The translations under genes and the position numbers were made by a program. Positions 53,256 to 62,245 of a stretch of DNA of 64,000 nt are shown one piece after another; the first letter of the stretch is position 1, and each line of letters opens with the position of its first letter. This DNA comes from 66-474 sp039923855 (lineage in GTDB: Bacteria > Pseudomonadota > Gammaproteobacteria > Xanthomonadales > Rhodanobacteraceae), in contig JBDTBW010000052.1 in the NCBI GenBank assembly GCA_039923855.1, forward strand, positions 9,398-73,397, written 5' to 3'. Under the pieces are notes generated by a model, which was not told the DNA's origin, ran no database searches, and saw only the letters and a list, made by a program, of their open reading frames with translations.

Positions 53256-55063
53256 TCGGGAGCCGGGTTTGCTGATTGCCCCTTGCGCGCCAGCAATTCG
53301 CGCAGTTCGTTCTTCTCAACCTCGTCCAATGCGCCTTCGGATTGCTTTCGGATCAGCGCATCCAGCCGCTGTTGCACGGTCTGCTCGTCCAGTTTGCGCA
53401 GCGCATCGAGAAACTCCGCACGCAACGCTTCCGGTTCGCCAGGAAATTCCGTCATTGCCAGTTTCTGCAACGCGGCCGATTCCACGCGCTGCGCAAAATG
53501 TTCCAGCAGGATCGCGGTATTGACGCCCGGTCGCGCGCGCGCAAGTGCCAGCAATTCGATCAATAACGAGATGCCGGGCTTTTCCAGCGCGGCAAAGGCG
53601 TACGGCGGTTCGGCCTCCATTACCAACGCGGGTTCCGCCAAAAGCATCGCGATCGCGCTGCGCACCAGGGTTCGACGTGGCGCACCGTGGTTGGATGACG
53701 TTGCACGCCGCGAAACATTGGCCGTGACGTGCGCGTTGCCGCTGCGCACGCCGGTGCGCTTTTCCAGCTCGGCGAACATCAGGTCACGGAACGCGCCATC
53801 CGGCAATTTCCCCAGCAACGGCTTTGCGTGTTCGGCCAACCGCGCGCGGCCATCCAGCGTTGCCGTGTTTACATCGCGTGACAGCTCCGAATAGAAATAT
53901 TCCGACAGCGGCAATGCTTGCGCGATGCGTGCTTCGAAACCCACGCGGCCTTCAACGCGCACCAGCGTGTCGGGATCTTCGCCCTCCGGCAGAAACAGGA
54001 AAAACGCCTGTCGCCCGTCGCGCATCCGCGGCAGCACCGACTCCAGCGCGCGCCACGCGGCGCTGCGACCCGCGCGATCGCCGTCGAAACAGAACACCAC
54101 ATCGGGCGCGGCGCGGAACAACAGTTCCGCATGTTCGTGGGTGGTGGCGGTGCCGAGCGTGGCGACCGCTTGCGTCAATCCGGCCTGGTGCAGCGCGATC
54201 GCATCCATGTAGCCTTCGACGACAAGCAGGCGTTCCAGCTTGGTGTTGGCCTGGCGCACTTGCCACAGCGCGAACAGTTCCCGCCCTTTATGAAACAAAG
54301 GTGTTTCCGGGGAGTTGAGATATTTTGGGGATTGGCTTTGTTGAGAAGTGCCGGCAGGGGCGCCGGCTGTTTGATCTTCGCGCGCGGGATGCGCGCTGGG
54401 CTTTGATTCCAGCACACGGCCACCAAATGCGATCACCCGCCCGCGCCGATCCATGATCGGAAACATCAGCCGCTCGCGGAAACGGTCGTAGGAATTGCCT
54501 CGCTCGCCGCTCGACAACATGCCGGCCTGTTCCAGCAATTTCATGCGCATCTCGTTGCTGCCGAGCGCGCGCTTGACGCCATCCCAGCCCCCCGGCGCCC
54601 AGCCGATCCGGAACTGCTCGATAGTGCGCGCGTCCAGACCGCGCTTCTCGCAGTAGTCGCGCGCCGATGCGCTCTTGCCCAATTCGGTTTCATAGAATTT
54701 TGCCGTAGCCTCCAGCAGCGCGTACAGATCGGTCTTGTCCTCGCGCGGTTTGTCGTCGCCCCCTTCGTGCGGCACCTTGAGGCCCACCGATTGCGCCAGT
54801 TCCTCGACGGCATCGGGAAACTCCAGCCGGTCGTAGTCCATCAGAAACTTGATCGCGCTGCCGTGCGCGCCGCAACCGAAGCAGTGGAAGAACTGCTTGG
54901 CGGGACTGACGGTGAAAGATGGCGAACGCTCGTCGTGGAACGGACAGCGCGCGCTCCATTCACGACCGGCGCGCTTCAGCGGCACGCGCTGCTGTACCAC
55001 GTCGACGATGTCGACGCGGGTCAGCAGCTCATCGATGAAGCGTTCGGGAATGCGGCCGGGCAT
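53252..55063 (-). CDS. dnaG: DNA primase DnaG with an in-frame repeat insertion
   Basis: A 603-residue primase that makes RNA primers at the replication fork. The N-terminal zinc domain (CPFHDERSPSFTVS...FFHCFGCGAHG) is complete. The core has RLMFPIMDRRGRVIAFGGR, the TOPRIM part (LLVVEGYMDAIAL; VVFCFDGDRAGR) and a C-terminal helicase-binding domain. Between GGRVLE and PKYLNSPETPLFHKG, where the family has a few residues, about 25 extra residues occur (about 218-243). They are encoded by two family C hairpins (54350-54396). rpsU is not directly upstream. Confidence 0.96.
   Translation of the reverse strand: MPGRIPERFIDELLTRVDIVDVVQQRVPLKRAGREWSARCPFHDERSPSFTVSPAKQFFHCFGCGAHGSAIKFLMDYDRLEFPDAVEELAQSVGLKVPHEGGDDKPREDKTDLYALLEATAKFYETELGKSASARDYCEKRGLDARTIEQFRIGWAPGGWDGVKRALGSNEMRMKLLEQAGMLSSGERGNSYDRFRERLMFPIMDRRGRVIAFGGRVLESKPSAHPAREDQTAGAPAGTSQQSQSPKYLNSPETPLFHKGRELFALWQVRQANTKLERLLVVEGYMDAIALHQAGLTQAVATLGTATTHEHAELLFRAAPDVVFCFDGDRAGRSAAWRALESVLPRMRDGRQAFFLFLPEGEDPDTLVRVEGRVGFEARIAQALPLSEYFYSELSRDVNTATLDGRARLAEHAKPLLGKLPDGAFRDLMFAELEKRTGVRSGNAHVTANVSRRATSSNHGAPRRTLVRSAIAMLLAEPALVMEAEPPYAFAALEKPGISLLIELLALARARPGVNTAILLEHFAQRVESAALQKLAMTEFPGEPEALRAEFLDALRKLDEQTVQQRLDALIRKQSEGALDEVEKNELRELLARKGQSANPAPD
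54350..54396. repeat. family C hairpin pair inserted in frame in dnaG
   Basis: GCCGGCAGGGGCGCCGGC (54350-54367), spacer TGTTTGATCTTC, then GCGCGCGGGATGCGCGC (54380-54396), preceded by TTTGTTGAGAAGT. Read on the other strand the spacer is GAAGATCAAACA, nearly the same as the spacers of the 41213 array, and the flank matches ACTTTTCAAA there. This ties the coding insertion to the intergenic family. Confidence 0.82.
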
Positions 55064-55164
55064 AACGATAGGATCGCATGCGCGAGGGTTGTACGCGCAA
55101 TGCGCGAAGCATTCGTCATTCCCGCGAAAGGGGGAAACTTAGGGACTTAATCGCAAGATTGCCT

Positions 55165-55499
55165 TGTTCCGCTCGCTGCCGCGAGCGGGTTACTTTCCTT
55201 TCGGGAAAAGTAACCAAAGCCATTGCGCTTGGACGCAATGGTCTCGACAACATCGTGTTGTCTCGACTGTCCTGCGCTTCTCGCGCCAAGCGGGCCGGCG
55301 CGAAGAAGACCGCGCAAGCATCCATCCTTGGCGCGCTTTCCCGCCCGCACGTCCTTGTGCGTGCGCTCGCCGGCACGCGATGCGATTCAACGCATCGCGT
55401 GAAACCCCGGCTCGCCCTTGCTCCCACTTGGCGCTGCGATGCTCGGCGTCATGCACGGCGCTGGAAGCTCGCTTATTGACGGCCGTCCTTGGTCTGCGT
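55165..55499 (+). repeat. dispersed repeat family A, copy 3
   Basis: Same orientation as the copies at 7083 and 30986. It shares ATCGCAAGATT before the core, the GTTACTTTCC hairpin, GACAACATCGTGTTGTC, GCGCCAAGCGGGCCGGCGCG and GATGCTCGGCGTCATGCACG. An extra ~90 bp (55307-55420) interrupts the middle. Together with a CGTCATTCCCGCG fragment near 55112 it fills the 452-bp gap before dnaG; no gene lies there. Confidence 0.85.
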
Positions 55500-55515
55500 T
55501 GGATGAACCGCCGCG

Positions 55516-55686
55516 CTAGAACAAATGGAAAATGCCGATCAGCGCGAGGATCGCCAGCACGAACAGGATCAGGAAGATCGCGAACAGCACTTTGGCGATG
55601 GTCGCGGCGGCACCTGATACGCGGGTGAAACCCAGTCCGCCCGAAATCAGCGCGATGATGGCGAAGATGATGGCCCACTTGAGCAC
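55516..55686 (-). CDS. DUF1328 (UPF0391) small membrane protein
   Basis: A 56-residue protein with two membrane helices: WAIIFAIIALISGGLGFTRV and KVLFAIFLILFVLAILALIG, ending IFHLF. This matches the UPF0391/YtjA family of tiny envelope proteins, often induced by stress. The start is a GTG at 55686 with AAGGAGA at a good distance. Function is unknown. Confidence 0.88.
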   Translation of the reverse strand: MLKWAIIFAIIALISGGLGFTRVSGAAATIAKVLFAIFLILFVLAILALIGIFHLF

Positions 55687-55768
55687 GGCGCTCTCCTTGT
55701 CATGCTGACGCCCATGACGGGCGCGCGTCGATTGTGGATGCGCGCGGTGGCGAGGTAAAGCGGTGCGA

Positions 55769-56686
55769 TCAAGCCGCTGGTTGCGATGACGAGGATCGCA
55801 GTAGCGTGTACGCCGGCGGCTGCCTGTCGAGAAAACCGAGCCCGTGGCAATACGGCATCACATGCACGCCGTTGGCGCGTTGTTCGTTAATGATCGAATC
55901 GCGCAGCGTGCGCATCTGCGTCCAATGGGTCTTGGGTCGATAATGGTGTTCGGCGTGGTAGCCGTTGTACAGCCACGTCCAGTTATAGACCTCGTTGTAG
56001 GTGCTGACACCCCACGCGATCGGTTGATCCGGGTTGCCCTTGTAGTGCTCGTAATAGCCGTTCAAGGACGACAGCGAATGACCGATGTAATAGAACGGCA
56101 CCAGCATCAGGAACGCGCGCCAGTCATAGATCAGGCACGCCAGATAGACCACGACGACGGTCGCGATCTCGACCCGGATCCAGCGCGCCAATTCCGGATG
56201 CTTCATCTTCAAGCGCGTGTAGCACTCGCCGATGTCGTCGCGGAAATACGAATAGAACGTGTACGTCCATGGGCTTTCCGGCTTGCCGTTCTTGCCATGG
56301 CGGTAGATCGACAGCGGATCGATGGTGCTGCCGTTGGCGCCGACACGATCCATGTTGCCGACGTGGTGGCGAAGATGCACGTGATGATAGAACTCCTGGC
56401 TGAAACCGTCGGTCAGCGACAGGATGAAGCTGTAAATGCGATTCAATGCCGGCGAGACGAAGAAACGGTTGTGGATGAAGTTGTGGCTGGTGGAATTGAT
56501 GCTCCACGAAATCGAGATCGCGTACAGCAACGCGCACGGAAGCCAGACCACCCACGGTGTGCGGTGGAAGCCGAAGAACAGCCACGCCACGAAAGCGAGA
56601 TGACCCAACCCCATCAGGAACGGGATCGTGTCCCACGCGGTATAGGCGAAGAAGCGGTGTTGCGGTTTTGTGACTGGAATGGTCAT
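55769..56686 (-). CDS. membrane fatty acid desaturase family protein
   Basis: A 305-residue integral membrane di-iron enzyme. Three histidine clusters are seen: HNFIHN (about residue 68), HVHLRHHVGN (about 97) and HAEHHYRPKTHW (about 250), with four to six membrane helices. The family introduces double bonds into or hydroxylates lipids. Substrate and position cannot be told. The ATG at 56686 has GGAG nearby. It is divergent from the ABC exporter operon. Confidence 0.9.
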   Translation of the reverse strand: MTIPVTKPQHRFFAYTAWDTIPFLMGLGHLAFVAWLFFGFHRTPWVVWLPCALLYAISISWSINSTSHNFIHNRFFVSPALNRIYSFILSLTDGFSQEFYHHVHLRHHVGNMDRVGANGSTIDPLSIYRHGKNGKPESPWTYTFYSYFRDDIGECYTRLKMKHPELARWIRVEIATVVVVYLACLIYDWRAFLMLVPFYYIGHSLSSLNGYYEHYKGNPDQPIAWGVSTYNEVYNWTWLYNGYHAEHHYRPKTHWTQMRTLRDSIINEQRANGVHVMPYCHGLGFLDRQPPAYTLLRSSSSQPAA

Positions 56687-56876
56687 GGAGGAAGCGATGC
56701 GATCGCATCGCGGGTCGATCAATAGGGAAGCCGGATGCCGGAACCCGATTTTACGCCGATGCGGCACCGGGTGTCTGAAGCGGTGGTTGCCATCCTGACA
56801 AAAACGTCTTTCGCGCGTCTTTCCGCAAGGCCGGCGTCCGGACGTTACACTCCTCGCAAGCCCTTTCGCCACGGTC

Positions 56877-58355
56877 ATGCACGCGCGTTTCTCCTTTTCA
56901 CATCGCCGCTCCGCCGCGCGTTCACGTTTGCGTACGCGCGGTGTGCGGTGGGCGTTTGCGATCGCATCAAGCGCGTGGCTGGCCGGCTGCGCCGGCGTGG
57001 CCGTGCCGTCATTGCCACATGGCGATCTGCCGGCGGCGTGGCGCAACGCGGAGAATGCCCGCAAGGCACCTGCGCCCGATCTGCGGAGCTGGTGGCGGGC
57101 ATACCACGATCCGGCCTTGAACGCGCTGGTGGCGAGCGCGCTGCGCGACAATCTCGATGTGCAGCAAGCCGCGCTGCGCGTGCGCGCCGCACGCGCACTG
57201 GCCGATGCATCGGGCGCGGCGTACAAACCGCAACTGGATTTCCGGACGCTCTCCACGCCGACGCCGCAAGCAACCGCGAATTATTTCCAGGCCGGATTCG
57301 ATGCGGAGTGGGAGCTGGGCCTGTTTGGCCGCGCGCAGGCGAGCGAGCACATCTCCGCGGCACAAACGGATACCGCGGAAGCGGAATTGCAGGCCGCGCG
57401 CGTATCGCTGGTCGCGGAAGTGGTGCGTGCCTATCTGCAACTGCGCGGTGCGCAGCAACGCGAGGCGTTGGCGAACGATGCCGCGCAAGCGATGCAGCGC
57501 AAATTCGCATTGACCCAGGTGCGCGAACGGTTGCGGTTGGCGTCGGGTCTGGAGGTCGAGCGGGCCAAGGCCGACGCGGCCTCCGCTGATGGTGCGCTGT
57601 CCGGGCCGCGCGCGGAGATCGCGCAAGCCGCGCAGACGATCGCGTTGCTGCTCGGTCGCAACACACCGCCATCCGATGTGCTCGCGGCGAAACCGTTGCC
57701 GGAATTGGCGCAATCCGGACTCGATGCGCTGCCCGCGGACATGTTGCGCACGCGTCCGGAGATCGCGCAGGCACAGGCCAACGTGTTGAAAGCCGCGGGC
57801 GAACTTGGGCTGGCGCATGCGGATCGTTTTCCGCGCATCGGGCTGGGAGGCGCGATCACCGCGGCGGCCAGGGTCAGCGGCATCAGCCTCGGGCACGTCA
57901 ACAGCACCGCAGGCATTGGCCCCGAGATCGACATCCCCTTGTTCGACTGGGGCATGCGCGCCGCCGCCGAACACGCACGCGACGATGAATTGAAAGCAGC
58001 GTTGCTCGCTTACCGCCAGACGGTATTGCAGGGCGCGTCGGAAGTGGAATCGTCACTGGCCGCGCTGCATCAGACGCGCTTGCATGCTGCGCAAACCCGC
58101 GTCGCCGTCGCGTCGTTGCAACGTGGCGAAACGATGACCGCGACCTTGCGCAAACTCGGCCAGGCCGACGGGATGGACATGGTCGATGCGAGGCTCGCAT
58201 TGGCGAAAGCACGGCTCGAAAATGAGCAGGCGCAAGAAGCGCAGGACATTGCCTATGTCGCGCTGTACAAGGCGCTGGGCGGCGCGCCGTTGCCTGACGA
58301 AGCGCCTGCAGCGGCCACCTCGCCCGCGACGAACGCAATGACGGATTCGCGCTGA
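56877..58355 (+). CDS. NodT/TolC-family outer membrane efflux lipoprotein
   Basis: A 492-residue outer membrane channel. A signal peptide with lipobox (WLAGC) is followed by AWRNAENARKAPAPDLRSWWRAYHDPALNALVASAL, the usual NodT start (W-W-x-x-x-x-D-P-x-L). Two TolC repeats follow (DVQQAALRVRAARALADASG; LLLGRNTPPSDVLA; RTRPEIAQAQANVLKAAGELGLAHADRFPRIGL). It would be the exit duct of the exporter encoded downstream. Its TGA shares bases with the ATG of the permease (TGATG), so the four genes are coupled. Confidence 0.93.
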   Translation: MHARFSFSHRRSAARSRLRTRGVRWAFAIASSAWLAGCAGVAVPSLPHGDLPAAWRNAENARKAPAPDLRSWWRAYHDPALNALVASALRDNLDVQQAALRVRAARALADASGAAYKPQLDFRTLSTPTPQATANYFQAGFDAEWELGLFGRAQASEHISAAQTDTAEAELQAARVSLVAEVVRAYLQLRGAQQREALANDAAQAMQRKFALTQVRERLRLASGLEVERAKADAASADGALSGPRAEIAQAAQTIALLLGRNTPPSDVLAAKPLPELAQSGLDALPADMLRTRPEIAQAQANVLKAAGELGLAHADRFPRIGLGGAITAAARVSGISLGHVNSTAGIGPEIDIPLFDWGMRAAAEHARDDELKAALLAYRQTVLQGASEVESSLAALHQTRLHAAQTRVAVASLQRGETMTATLRKLGQADGMDMVDARLALAKARLENEQAQEAQDIAYVALYKALGGAPLPDEAPAAATSPATNAMTDSR

Positions 58356-59482
58356 TGGTGCCCCTTGCGCGCAAAACCTTGTTGTACGAATGGCGCCGGT
58401 TTCTGCCATCCGCGCTGGCGGTCGCGTTTTCTGGTTTGCTGCTGCTGATGCAGGCGGCGCTGGTGTTCGGCATCTTCGGTTCGGCTGCGGTGTATATCAA
58501 TGCGTCCAGTGCCGATCTGTGGGCGGGCTATCCCGGCACCCAGAGCATCGAGCTGGGCCGGCCGATCCCGCCGCAAACGCAAGTCCAGTTGCTGATGAAC
58601 AGCCAGGTGCAGCGCGTCGAGCCGTTCGCGTGGATCGACGGCGATTGGCGCGGCCCGGCCGACAAGGGTGGCGTGTCGGTGTTCGTATCGGGCATCGATC
58701 CGCGCGCCGACGGCATGATGTTCGCCCACGTGCTGACATCCGAGCAACGCGCGCTGCTGCGCGAGCCCGGCGGCGTGATCGTGGATGCCGCCGATCTGCC
58801 AAAGCTCGGCGTTGCTGTCGGCGATCAGGCGCTCATCAATGGACAACTGGTGCGCATCGTCGGCGTCGGCCACGGACTGCGCGCGCTCGGCGGCGTCAAT
58901 GTCGTGACCTCGCTGGACACCGCGCGCGTGCTCGACACCGACACCGGCGGCGCGCAGGTCGCCTATTACGTCGCGAAATTGAAACCCGGCGCGGACGTGG
59001 ACGCGGTGGCGAAAGAATTGAATGCCGCATCCGGCATCCGTTACGCGGTGTGGACCAGCGACGCCTTCGCGCAGCGCGCGGTGATGTACTGGATGTTCGA
59101 AACCGGCGCGGGTTTGGGCGTGATGTTCCTCGCGCTGGTGGTGTTCATGGTCGGCGCGGTGATCACCAGCCAGACCCTGATGGGCGCGATCGCCGGTTCG
59201 GTGCGCGAGTACGCGACGCTGCACGCGCTGGGCGTTGGCCTCGACGATTTGCGAAAAGTCGTGCTGGAACAAGCCGCGTGGATCGGTCTGTTCGGCTTGA
59301 TCGTCGGCGCCGTTTTCAGCCTGCTGTTGATCGCGCTGGCCCGCGGGCAGCACGTCCCGGTGCAACTGAATCCGCTGGCATGGTTGGTGTGCGCGGCGCT
59401 GGTGATGGGCATCGCGTTGGTGTCCGGCGTGGCCTCGGTGCGCGCGCTGCGGCACGCCGATCCGGCATTGTTGCTGCGGTGA
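58355..59482 (+). CDS. ABC exporter permease (DevC/MacB-like FtsX type)
   Basis: A 375-residue permease: one N-terminal helix (LPSALAVAFSGLLLLMQAALVFGIF), a periplasmic domain of about 220 residues (SADLWAGYPGTQSIELGRPI), then three helices near the C-terminus (LGVMFLALVVFMVGAVITSQ; IGLFGLIVGAVFSLLLIALA; WLVCAALVMGIALVSGVASV). This is the type VII ABC (mechanotransmission) topology shared by MacB and DevC. The cargo is unknown. Confidence 0.93.
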   Translation: MVPLARKTLLYEWRRFLPSALAVAFSGLLLLMQAALVFGIFGSAAVYINASSADLWAGYPGTQSIELGRPIPPQTQVQLLMNSQVQRVEPFAWIDGDWRGPADKGGVSVFVSGIDPRADGMMFAHVLTSEQRALLREPGGVIVDAADLPKLGVAVGDQALINGQLVRIVGVGHGLRALGGVNVVTSLDTARVLDTDTGGAQVAYYVAKLKPGADVDAVAKELNAASGIRYAVWTSDAFAQRAVMYWMFETGAGLGVMFLALVVFMVGAVITSQTLMGAIAGSVREYATLHALGVGLDDLRKVVLEQAAWIGLFGLIVGAVFSLLLIALARGQHVPVQLNPLAWLVCAALVMGIALVSGVASVRALRHADPALLLR

Positions 59483-60213
59483 TGGCGATGTCCGCGCACG
59501 CACTGGTCGCCACCGATTTGCACATGGGCTACACCAGTGGCAAGGTGCGCACGGAAATCCTGCGCGGTTTGTCGCTTTCCATCGACAGCGGAAAACTGAC
59601 GTTGATTTCAGGGCCGTCCGGTTGTGGCAAGAGCACGCTGCTGTCGATCTTGTCCGGGTTGCAGCGGCCCGATGCCGGCGGCGTGATCGCGCTGGGCGAG
59701 GATTTGTGGCGCGGCGACAAGCGCGCGCTGGATCGCTTTCGCTTGGTGCACACAGGTTTCGTGTTCCAAGGCTTCAATCTTTTTCCCGCGTTGACCGCGT
59801 TGGAGCAGGTGATGTTGCCACTGGGTTATCTTGATATCGATGACGCGAACGCCGTGTTGCGCGCGCGCACCGCGTTGGAGGAAGTGGGCTTGGGCGCGCG
59901 CACGCGTTTGCGCCCGGCCGAGTTGTCGGGCGGCGAAAAACAACGCGTGGCGATCGCGCGCGCACTGGTCAAACAACCACAATTGCTGTTCGCCGATGAG
60001 CCGACCAGCGCGTTGGACGCCGCCAACGGCCAGATCGTGATCGACACGCTGCGCCGGATCGCGCACGCGCACAGCACCACCGTGCTGTGCGTCAGCCACG
60101 ATCCTCGCCTCGTCACGCATGCGGATCGCGTGCTGGAAATGGAGGACGGCGCGATACTTGGCGATCATATCGTTGTCGACGAATCGGAAACCGACATGGA
60201 GACGCAACCGTGA
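59482..60213 (+). CDS. ABC exporter ATP-binding protein (DevA/LolD-like)
   Basis: A 243-residue ATPase: Walker A GPSGCGKSTLLSILSG, Q-loop FVFQGFNLFPALTALEQV, signature LSGGEKQRVAIARALV, Walker B LLFADEPTSALD and H-loop VLCVSHDPR. It pairs with the FtsX-type permease. The ATG at 59482 overlaps the permease TGA; the frame stays open far upstream but that part is not real. Confidence 0.95.
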   Translation: MAMSAHALVATDLHMGYTSGKVRTEILRGLSLSIDSGKLTLISGPSGCGKSTLLSILSGLQRPDAGGVIALGEDLWRGDKRALDRFRLVHTGFVFQGFNLFPALTALEQVMLPLGYLDIDDANAVLRARTALEEVGLGARTRLRPAELSGGEKQRVAIARALVKQPQLLFADEPTSALDAANGQIVIDTLRRIAHAHSTTVLCVSHDPRLVTHADRVLEMEDGAILGDHIVVDESETDMETQP

Positions 60214-61145
60214 ATCGACCCTGCCGTGCTTTCGCACATCTCGCGCTCGCCGCGTTTCTGACCGCGCTCGCGGCATGTACCGGCGGCGAACAGGCCGCAT
60301 CGCCCGCCGCCCCCGCATCGAACGCGGCGCAATCGCCGTGGCTGGCGATCGCGCGCGGTCAGGTCGATGTCGAGGGCGGCTTGGTGCGCGTGGGCGTGAC
60401 CCGCGACGGCGTAATCAGTTCGGTGGAAGTGCAGCAAGGCGACAGGGTGGAAGCCGGTCAAATGTTGGCGCAACTGGATCCGCGCGCCGCGCGGATCGAT
60501 ATGGCCGGTCAGCAGGCGCAAGCCGAGGAAGCGCGCGCGCAACTCGCCGAGATCGATGTCAAATTGCGTGAAGCGAAGCGTCGCGCGCCGCGTCTGGCCG
60601 CCGCCGCCAGGGCAGGCGCCGCGACGGGCGATGCCGCGGACGAGGCGCGCAACGCGGTTGCGGCATTGCAAGCGCAACGCGATGCCGCGCAAGCGGCGCT
60701 GGATGCCGCGCGTCAGCGCGTCGGCGCCGCGCGTTTCGATCTGGATGCGCGCAGCCTGCGCGCGCCGGTGGCGGGCACGGTGGCGCGGCGCGACGCGCAG
60801 ATCGGACAGACGGTGTCCGCTTCATCCGGCACACCGCTGTTCGAACTGCTGCCGGATCGCCCGCGCATCGTGCGTGCACAACTGGACGCCGACGACGCCG
60901 ACAAGATCGCGTCGGGCATGCGCGCCCAAATCGTCCGCGACAGCGGCGCCGGTCCGACATATATGGCGAAGGTATTGCGCGTGGGCGAGGTGTTGGGCTC
61001 GGCCACGCTGAGCGAGGATCCCCTGCAACGCGCGGCCTCGCGCGAGGTCGATTGCGTGCTGCTACTGGAACCATCGAACGATTCCGGCACCAGCATGTCG
61101 AAGTTGCGGATCGGCCAGCGGGTGTTGGTGCGATTTCCGCGGTGA
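60210..61145 (+). CDS. periplasmic adaptor (HlyD/DevB-type) lipoprotein
   Basis: A 311-residue membrane fusion protein. The signal ends in LTALAAC, a lipobox. A lipoyl half-motif (GVISSVEVQQGDRVEAGQMLAQLDPRAA), a long Ala-rich coiled coil (about residues 95-175) and the second lipoyl half (LRAPVAGTVARRDAQIGQTVSASSGTPLFEL) follow. It would join the permease to the NodT duct. The GTG start overlaps the ATPase TGA. The four genes make a complete tripartite exporter; the cargo cannot be named. Confidence 0.92.
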   Translation: MNRPCRAFAHLALAAFLTALAACTGGEQAASPAAPASNAAQSPWLAIARGQVDVEGGLVRVGVTRDGVISSVEVQQGDRVEAGQMLAQLDPRAARIDMAGQQAQAEEARAQLAEIDVKLREAKRRAPRLAAAARAGAATGDAADEARNAVAALQAQRDAAQAALDAARQRVGAARFDLDARSLRAPVAGTVARRDAQIGQTVSASSGTPLFELLPDRPRIVRAQLDADDADKIASGMRAQIVRDSGAGPTYMAKVLRVGEVLGSATLSEDPLQRAASREVDCVLLLEPSNDSGTSMSKLRIGQRVLVRFPR

Positions 61146-61180
61146 ATCGGACGCGCCGCACAACAAGCACATGGCTCTTT

Positions 61181-61312
61181 CCTTCTCCCTTCGGAAGAAG
61201 GTGGCGCGCAGCGCCGGATGAGGGCCGGCTCAGGCACAAACAGCGCGGTTTGCGCATGGCTCCATCATCGCGGCGCCGCCGAACCCCTACCCCTCTCCCA
61301 GTAGGAGTGGGG
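61181..61312. repeat. two hairpin repeats downstream of the exporter operon
   Basis: CCTTCTCCCTTCGGAAGAAGG (61181-61201) with GGCGCGCAGCGCC and GGATGAGGG, and CCCCTCTCCCAGTAGGAGTGGGG split across 61290-61312. These are members of the same group as 5677 and 45407. They lie in the 232-bp gap before the phosphatase gene. Confidence 0.65.
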
Positions 61313-61377
61313 ATCAAGCGAAAGCACGCCGAAAGCCGCAAATTGATAGACTGGGCGTGCAGTTTCCGGAGTCCGCC

Positions 61378-62073
61378 GTGAGCGAATGGAACATCCTGTG
61401 CGATTTCGATGGCACCATCGCCATCGAGGACGCCACCGACGCCTTGCTGGAACGCTTCGCGCATCCTGACTGGCAATTGCTGGAAAGCGATTGGCGCGCC
61501 GGCAAGATCGGCTCGGCCGAGTGCATGGCGGGCCAGGTTGCATTGCTGGACGCATCGCGCGAGGAACTGGACGCGCAACTCGATACCTTGCGCATCGACC
61601 CGGCGTTTCCATCGTTCGTTGAGGCCGCGATCGCTGCGGGCCTCACCCTGCGCGTGGTCAGCGACGGTCTGGATTACGCGATCCGTGCGATCCTGCGCCG
61701 CTACGGACTCGATTGGCTGCCGGTGCTGGCCAATCGCCTGGTGCAGACCGGCCCGCGCAAGTGGAAACTGGAAACGCCGTTCGCCGATCCGCATTGCTGG
61801 ATCGCCAGCGGTCATTGCAAATGCGTGAGCGCGGTGCGCGCGCACAACAAGCATCGTCGCGTGCTGCTGATCGGCGATGGCGCGTCGGATTTCTGCGCGG
61901 CGGGCGAAACGGATTTCGTGTTCGCCAAGCACCGCCTGATCGAACACTGCCGTCACGCCGGCATCCCGCATGTATCGATCGTTGGCTTCGCCGATGCGAT
62001 CGGTCTCCTGCCCGCCTTGTTGGCGGGTCGCTTGCACATACCGCGACGCACGTTGTTGCCGGAACGCGCGTAA
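61378..62073 (+). CDS. MtnX-like HAD-IB phosphatase
   Basis: A 231-residue HAD-superfamily enzyme: LCDFDGTIAIEDATDALLERF (catalytic D-x-D), LRVVSDGLDYAIRAIL (motif II S), and LLIGDGASDFCAAGETDFVFAK (motif IV G-D-G-x-S-D). It resembles MtnX (2-hydroxy-3-keto-5-methylthiopentenyl-1-phosphate phosphatase) and SerB-like enzymes. No other methionine salvage gene lies near, so the substrate is open. The start is a GTG at 61378 with GGAG eight bases upstream; a GTG at 61357 is possible. Confidence 0.88.
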   Translation: MSEWNILCDFDGTIAIEDATDALLERFAHPDWQLLESDWRAGKIGSAECMAGQVALLDASREELDAQLDTLRIDPAFPSFVEAAIAAGLTLRVVSDGLDYAIRAILRRYGLDWLPVLANRLVQTGPRKWKLETPFADPHCWIASGHCKCVSAVRAHNKHRRVLLIGDGASDFCAAGETDFVFAKHRLIEHCRHAGIPHVSIVGFADAIGLLPALLAGRLHIPRRTLLPERA

Positions 62074-62076
62074 TGA

Positions 62077-62213
62077 GCGGTTTGCAAAGCTACTACGCTC
62101 GGCATCTCGCGCGCCGGCGGTGCTCGGACTGCTCATGTACTGACGTGTACACTCCGCGTCCTGTGCTCCGGCGGCACGCAACCTGCTTATCCTCGCTACG
62201 CTTTTCAAACCGT
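62077..62213 (+). repeat. dispersed repeat family B, copy 3
   Basis: CGGTTTGCAAAGC (about 62078-62090) pairs with GCTTTTCAAACCG (62200-62212) with one mismatch. Interior: CTACGCTCGGCATCTCGCG, CGGTGCTCGGACTGCTCATG, TACTGACGTGTACACTCCG, TGCTCCGGCGGCACGCAACC. It lacks the CCCCGGA hairpin of copies 1 and 2. It fills the 172-bp gap before the aminotransferase. Confidence 0.82.
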
Positions 62214-62245
62214 TCCAATCCCCAGTTCTCTGGAAGCACATCCCG

